From: Singulisphaera sp. GP187
GTDB taxonomy: Bacteria; Planctomycetota; Phycisphaerae; Phycisphaerales; SM1A02
Assembly (NCBI GenBank): GCA_945869475.1
Contig: CAMBOV010000012.1
Span: 1-64,000, forward strand
Reading direction: 5' to 3'
DNA: 64,000 nucleotides
This document shows, piece by piece, positions 60,858 through 64,000 of the stretch; the first letter of the stretch is position 1; every line of letters begins with the position of its first letter. The notes under the pieces were generated by a model, which saw only the letters and a program-made list of their open reading frames with translations, ran no database searches and was not told where the DNA came from. The translations under genes and the position numbers were made by a program.

Positions 60858-61790
60858 ATGCAAAGCGTCCACGCACTCGTTTCTTCAACGCTCGATTACG
60901 CAGGGCTCTATCCGCCAGCGCAGCTCGATGCCGCAACGACCGTGCGCAATTACGCGCACATCCACGGCTCGCCACGGCAGTGGATGCTCGGTCGGCTCGT
61001 CTGGCCCGTCGCACAACTTGAACAACTCGCGACCCTCGCAGTGGGTCACGCACCTGAGGCCGTGCTGCCTGAAACACACGGCGCGTGGGCGATCTCGTGT
61101 GTCCTCTCGCCAGCGGGCACGGATGAATTCCTTGAAGAACTCGAGCAGGTGCAAGACTTCAATGAGCAGCATGAAGAACTCGGGAATCCTGCGATGCGCA
61201 TTGATGCGCTCGAGATGCGTGCCCCTGATGCCTCTGCGATCGAACGCGCACTCAGTGAATTGCCCGATGACATGTTTCCGTACTTCGAGATCGCACTCGA
61301 GGGCGATCCACGCGGGGTGATCGCGTCGCTCGTCGGCGAACAGGCGGGAGCAAAATTTCGCACAGGCGGCACGACGCCACAAGCGCATCCAGCAGCGGGC
61401 GATCTCGCTCGTGCCATGCACGCGTGCGCATCCGCGGGCGTGCCATTCAAAGCGACTGCAGGATTGCACCGCGCACTCTGCCACTTCAACACCGCAGCAG
61501 GCTCGACGCAGTTTGGATTTTTGAACGTGCTTCTTGGCGCGGCATTCATCTACAACCGAAAGTGCGACGTCGAGGGGCTCACACGATTCCTCACCGTTGG
61601 ATCGGTCGAAGAGATCGAGTTCAGCGACAAGGCGATGATGTGGCATGGAATTCGGGCCTCGCTCGAGGAGATTGAGGAGACACGAAGCCGCTTCGTGCAC
61701 TCATTTGGATCGTGCACCTTTGACGAACCTTGGGATGATCTCGTGGCGATGGAAGTTGTTCGCGCAGTCTCGGCTGGCGGTGCTGCGTGA
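60858..61790 (+). CDS. Conserved protein of unknown function paired with fumarylacetoacetase
   Basis: A 310-residue cytoplasmic protein with no recognised family name. It shows TIM-barrel-like alternation and a conserved-looking core: FPYFEIALEGDPRG, AKFRTGGTTPQAHPAAGDLA, GVPFKATAGLHRALCHFNTA and FGFLNVLLGAAFIY. The KFRTGG and PFKATAGLH patches look like an active site with basic residues that could hold a carboxylate or phosphate. Its stop overlaps the fumarylacetoacetase ATG (TGATG), so the two are translated together and it probably takes part in tyrosine breakdown. This role is inference from position. Confidence 0.7.
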   Translation: MQSVHALVSSTLDYAGLYPPAQLDAATTVRNYAHIHGSPRQWMLGRLVWPVAQLEQLATLAVGHAPEAVLPETHGAWAISCVLSPAGTDEFLEELEQVQDFNEQHEELGNPAMRIDALEMRAPDASAIERALSELPDDMFPYFEIALEGDPRGVIASLVGEQAGAKFRTGGTTPQAHPAAGDLARAMHACASAGVPFKATAGLHRALCHFNTAAGSTQFGFLNVLLGAAFIYNRKCDVEGLTRFLTVGSVEEIEFSDKAMMWHGIRASLEEIEETRSRFVHSFGSCTFDEPWDDLVAMEVVRAVSAGGAA

Positions 61791-63079
61791 TGCAAAGTGC
61801 TGCACAGTCGTGGGTCGAGGGGGCGAACGATTCGGCGTCTGGTTTTTCGCTCGCAAATCTGCCCTTTGGAGTCGTCGGGGGTGAAGGGCGTGGACTTCGC
61901 ATCGGCGTGCGCATCGGAGCGTTCATCGTCGATTGCCGCGCGCTCGTCGAAGCGGGCCTGCTCGCGAGGCTCGATGACTCCATCCGCACAGCGCTGACTG
62001 GTGAGTCGCTAAACACGTTTATGTCGCTCGGTCGCGAGGCGTGGCGCAGTGCGCGGGCTGAGCTGACACGACTGCTCAACGCGCAGACGCCAGATCTGCG
62101 CGATCATCCACGGCGCAAGTCGATCATGCTTCCAGAGTGGGGGATGAGCGTGCGATTGCCCTGCACCATCGGCGATTACAGCGATTTTTATGCTTCGCTG
62201 CATCACGCCACAAACGTTGGCAGCATGTTTCGTCCTGACAATCCGCTGCTTCCAAACTGGAAGCACATGCCCATCGGCTACCACGGACGGTCGAGCTCGA
62301 TCGTGATGAGCGGCACACCGATTCGCCGTCCACATGGCCAGACGGTGCAAAGTGATTTGGGACCACCGACGTTTGGTCCATCCAAGTTGATGGACTACGA
62401 ACTCGAAGTCGGTGCACTCATCGGAACGGGCAACGCGATGGGCGAGCCGATTCACGTCGATAGGGCGCTCGAAAGTGTTTTCGGTCTCGTGCTGCTCAAC
62501 GATTGGAGCGCTCGCGATATCCAGAAGTGGGAGTACCAGCCACTTGGCCCCTTCCTCGCAAAGAACTTCGCGTCGAGTCTTTCGGGATGGGTGGTTTCAC
62601 TCGATGCACTTGAACCCTTTCGCGTGCCGCTCCCAGCGCGTCCGGCGAGCGATCCAGAGCCGCTTGAGTATCTGCGTGGCACGAATGATGTGGTCTTCGA
62701 TGTGACGCTCGAAGTCTCGATTGCAAGCGCTGCGATGCGATCCGCTGGAACTCCCGCGACGGTCGTCACGCTTGGAAACTTCAAAGAGATGTACTGGACC
62801 ATCGCGCAAATGATCGCTCATCACACCAGCAGCGGTTGCAATCTGCGCAGCGGAGACTTGCTCGCAAGCGGCACGGTTTCAGGTCCGACTCCAGAGTCGC
62901 GTGGCTGCTTGCTTGAGCGCACCTGGCGTGGCACACAGCCGATCACACTTGGCGACGGCGCCGAGCGAAAGTTCTTACAGGATGGCGACGAGGTGATCAT
63001 GCGCGCCTGGTGTGAGCGCGCTGGTGTGCCGCGAATCGGATTTGGCGAGTGTCGCGGAATCGTGACTCCCGCGCGCTGA
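61790..63079 (+). CDS. fahA: Fumarylacetoacetase
   Basis: A 429-residue enzyme that splits fumarylacetoacetate to fumarate and acetoacetate, the last step of tyrosine and phenylalanine catabolism. Key motifs: DYSDFYASLHHATNVGSMFR (metal Asp and catalytic His region), LPNWKHMPIGYHGRSSSIV, DYELEVGALIGTGN (metal Glu residues), LLNDWSARDIQKWEYQPLGP and LASGTVSGPTPESRG. All metal-ligand positions look intact. The ATG at 61790 overlaps the stop of the 310-residue protein by 1 bp (a GTG at 61787 is the alternative). Homogentisate dioxygenase is encoded on the opposite strand nearby, so both pathway steps cluster here. Confidence 0.95.
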   Translation: MQSAAQSWVEGANDSASGFSLANLPFGVVGGEGRGLRIGVRIGAFIVDCRALVEAGLLARLDDSIRTALTGESLNTFMSLGREAWRSARAELTRLLNAQTPDLRDHPRRKSIMLPEWGMSVRLPCTIGDYSDFYASLHHATNVGSMFRPDNPLLPNWKHMPIGYHGRSSSIVMSGTPIRRPHGQTVQSDLGPPTFGPSKLMDYELEVGALIGTGNAMGEPIHVDRALESVFGLVLLNDWSARDIQKWEYQPLGPFLAKNFASSLSGWVVSLDALEPFRVPLPARPASDPEPLEYLRGTNDVVFDVTLEVSIASAAMRSAGTPATVVTLGNFKEMYWTIAQMIAHHTSSGCNLRSGDLLASGTVSGPTPESRGCLLERTWRGTQPITLGDGAERKFLQDGDEVIMRAWCERAGVPRIGFGECRGIVTPAR

Positions 63080-63108
63080 ACGCAGCGCGCGCACAACGAA
63101 TTGCCGAC

Positions 63109-63678
63109 TCACCGCGGCAAGTGGCTCAGCAAGTTCTTGCGATTGATCGCAATCTTGACACCAGGCTTGATCTTGAGTGCATCGTTGGTTCCCGCAGGCG
63201 TTTCAATCACGAACTGCGCTCCGGGACCGCTGAGGTAGCGCTTCAGCCGCGCTTCGTAGTCGGCCACCGGCTCGCGCTCGCCCCGCAGCGGTTCTTTCTT
63301 CATCGTGTAGACGCTCAGCACGGTGCCATCGGGACCGAGGTAGGCGATGTCCATATCAATCACGCAGTCGATCATCCAGAAGGATCGTTCGTTGCCTGCG
63401 GGGAAGACGAAGATCATGCCAGTATTCGCTGGAATCTCTTCGCGCTTCGAGAGTCCCCGCGCGATGTCGGCCGTGTTCGCCGCAACCTCGAGGTTGAAGA
63501 GTTTTCCTTGCAGAGTCACTTGCTCGATCGGCAGTCCGCTCTTCGCCTTCACCGGCGGAGTCTTCGACTGCGCCGCTGCCGAACCTTCACCTGAGCGATT
63601 CGTGGCGTACGCAAGTCCGCCCAGGCCGACGATGACGAGTGCGAGGAGTCCGATACGAATCATGGTTGCTTTTTTCAT
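63109..63678 (-). CDS. DUF192 family exported protein
   Basis: A 189-residue protein with a membrane anchor or signal (IRIGLLALVIVGLGGLAYA). The mature part matches DUF192: FNLEVAANTADIARGLSKRE, GMIFVFP, RSFWMIDCVIDMDIAYLGPD, and GPGAQFVIETPAGTNDALKI. Family members are small beta-barrel proteins of unknown role, often exported. The ATG at 63678 is chosen because AAGGAG lies 9 nt upstream, whereas the ATG at 63684 would leave only 3 nt. It follows homogentisate dioxygenase by 22 bp on the same strand. Confidence 0.85.
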   Translation of the reverse strand: MKKATMIRIGLLALVIVGLGGLAYATNRSGEGSAAAQSKTPPVKAKSGLPIEQVTLQGKLFNLEVAANTADIARGLSKREEIPANTGMIFVFPAGNERSFWMIDCVIDMDIAYLGPDGTVLSVYTMKKEPLRGEREPVADYEARLKRYLSGPGAQFVIETPAGTNDALKIKPGVKIAINRKNLLSHLPR

Positions 63679-63687
63679 TCGCATGCG

Positions 63688-63693
63688 CTCCTT
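63688..63693 (-). promoter_or_regulatory. Shine-Dalgarno site choosing the second ATG of the DUF192 gene
   Basis: AAGGAG on the minus strand is 9 nt before the ATG at 63678 and only 3 nt before the ATG at 63684, so the second start is preferred. Confidence 0.5.
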
Positions 63694-63700
63694 GCGCCTC

Positions 63701-64000
63701 TCACCACGTGTTGACCTGATCTGGTTGCTTCGCGTTCGCGCCGCTCGCGCCGTCCTTTTCCCAACTCATTGGATAGTGCAAATCGTCGAGTTCGATCGCG
63801 GCTTTCGTTGGAAAGAGCGGACGAAATGTGTCGCACATCACGGCAAGTTCATCGGTCTTGGTTGCGCCGATCGACGACTCGACCGTGCCTGGATGCGGTC
63901 CGTGGGGGATTCCTTGCGGATGCAGAGTCAGCGACGCGCTCTCGATGCCGCGTCGCGCCTTGTAATTGCCTTCGACGTAATACAAGACCTCGTCGGAGTC
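63701..64000 (-). CDS. hmgA: Homogentisate 1,2-dioxygenase (C-terminal part)
   Basis: The gene enters from beyond the right edge; the last 99 residues are visible. They carry the conserved end of HmgA: DSDEVLYYVEGNYKARRGIE, SASLTLHPQGIPHGPHPG (with the last iron-ligand His), SIGATKTDELAVMCDTFRPL and LDDLHYPMSWEKDG. The enzyme opens the homogentisate ring with Fe(II) and O2 to give maleylacetoacetate, two steps before fumarylacetoacetase. It is transcribed towards fahA, with the DUF192 gene downstream of it. Confidence 0.93.
   Translation of the reverse strand, partial: DSDEVLYYVEGNYKARRGIESASLTLHPQGIPHGPHPGTVESSIGATKTDELAVMCDTFRPLFPTKAAIELDDLHYPMSWEKDGASGANAKQPDQVNTW

Noticed and set aside
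1-64000. tRNA, rRNA, CRISPR, insertion sequence or prophage content
   Set aside because: No clover-leaf candidates, spaced repeats, transposase or integrase genes were seen; gaps between genes are too short to hide most of these.

Overview
The window reads as chromosomal DNA of a free-living bacterium of the Planctomycetota, most likely class Phycisphaerae. This is inferred from content: a secreted lectin-like protein ending in two dockerin-like DxDGD repeats that finish in 'AWGACP', an FG-GAP protein, several alanine-rich secreted proteins and lipoproteins, a MoxR/DUF58/VWA operon, high GC by eye and very dense packing. I see no rRNA, tRNA, CRISPR array, insertion sequence or phage gene, and no stretch above 300 bases without a gene. 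Thirteen gene pairs overlap by 4 bp (ATGA or GTGA).

Layout. 1-9.7 kb: a partial MBL-fold hydrolase, then a rightward cluster of outer-membrane barrel, lipoprotein, giant FecR/alanine-rich protein and CHASE2 adenylate/guanylate cyclase. 9.7-13.4 kb (leftward): FG-GAP protein and GAF-SpoIIE-type phosphatase. 13.5-16.4 kb: HtrA-like protease and a secreted protein of unknown role. 16.3-20 kb (leftward): a short PheT coupled to a cyclodeaminase-like protein, and an alpha/beta hydrolase. 20-24.7 kb (rightward): two small lipoproteins, then an ECF-like sigma factor, an HscA/DnaK-like Hsp70 and IspD. 24.7-29.1 kb (leftward): ferrous iron uptake (feoA, feoB, FeoB-associated protein) behind a Fur-like box, preceded by a BFD-type ferredoxin and a secreted protein. 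29.1-41.7 kb (rightward): a 12.6-kb operon with a coiled-coil membrane protein, an iron-type binding protein, an ABC permease fused to an NHL propeller, a large VWA protein, MoxR, DUF58 and a BatA-like protein. 41.7-46.3 kb: TPR-YggX fusion, PyrD, zincin, zinc-ribbon protein, CdsA, HTH regulator. 46.4-50 kb (leftward): a lectin-dockerin gene broken by one in-frame TGA, an isoaspartyl peptidase-cyanophycinase fusion and a HicA-like protein. 50-57.6 kb (mainly rightward): DUF1697, TPR-sulfotransferase, RluA-type pseudouridine synthase, TrhO, apt (leftward), CopA-type ATPase, TPR lipoprotein. 57.6-64 kb: cardiolipin synthase, MFS transporter, and tyrosine catabolism (a 310-residue unknown protein, fumarylacetoacetase, DUF192, homogentisate dioxygenase).

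The most unusual signals are: (1) a TANNNT box 6-8 nt before the start codon of at least 13 genes, most of them first in their transcription unit and most without a Shine-Dalgarno sequence, which suggests widespread leaderless transcription; (2) a Fur-type 7-1-7 palindrome lying inside the -35/-10 spacer of feoA; (3) three domain fusions: both steps of cyanophycin breakdown in one chain, an ABC permease joined to an NHL propeller through what looks like a lipoprotein signal peptide, and TPR with a Fe(II)-trafficking domain; (4) the FecR/alanine-rich giant beside a CHASE2 cyclase. Function calls rest on motifs read by eye; no database search was possible.
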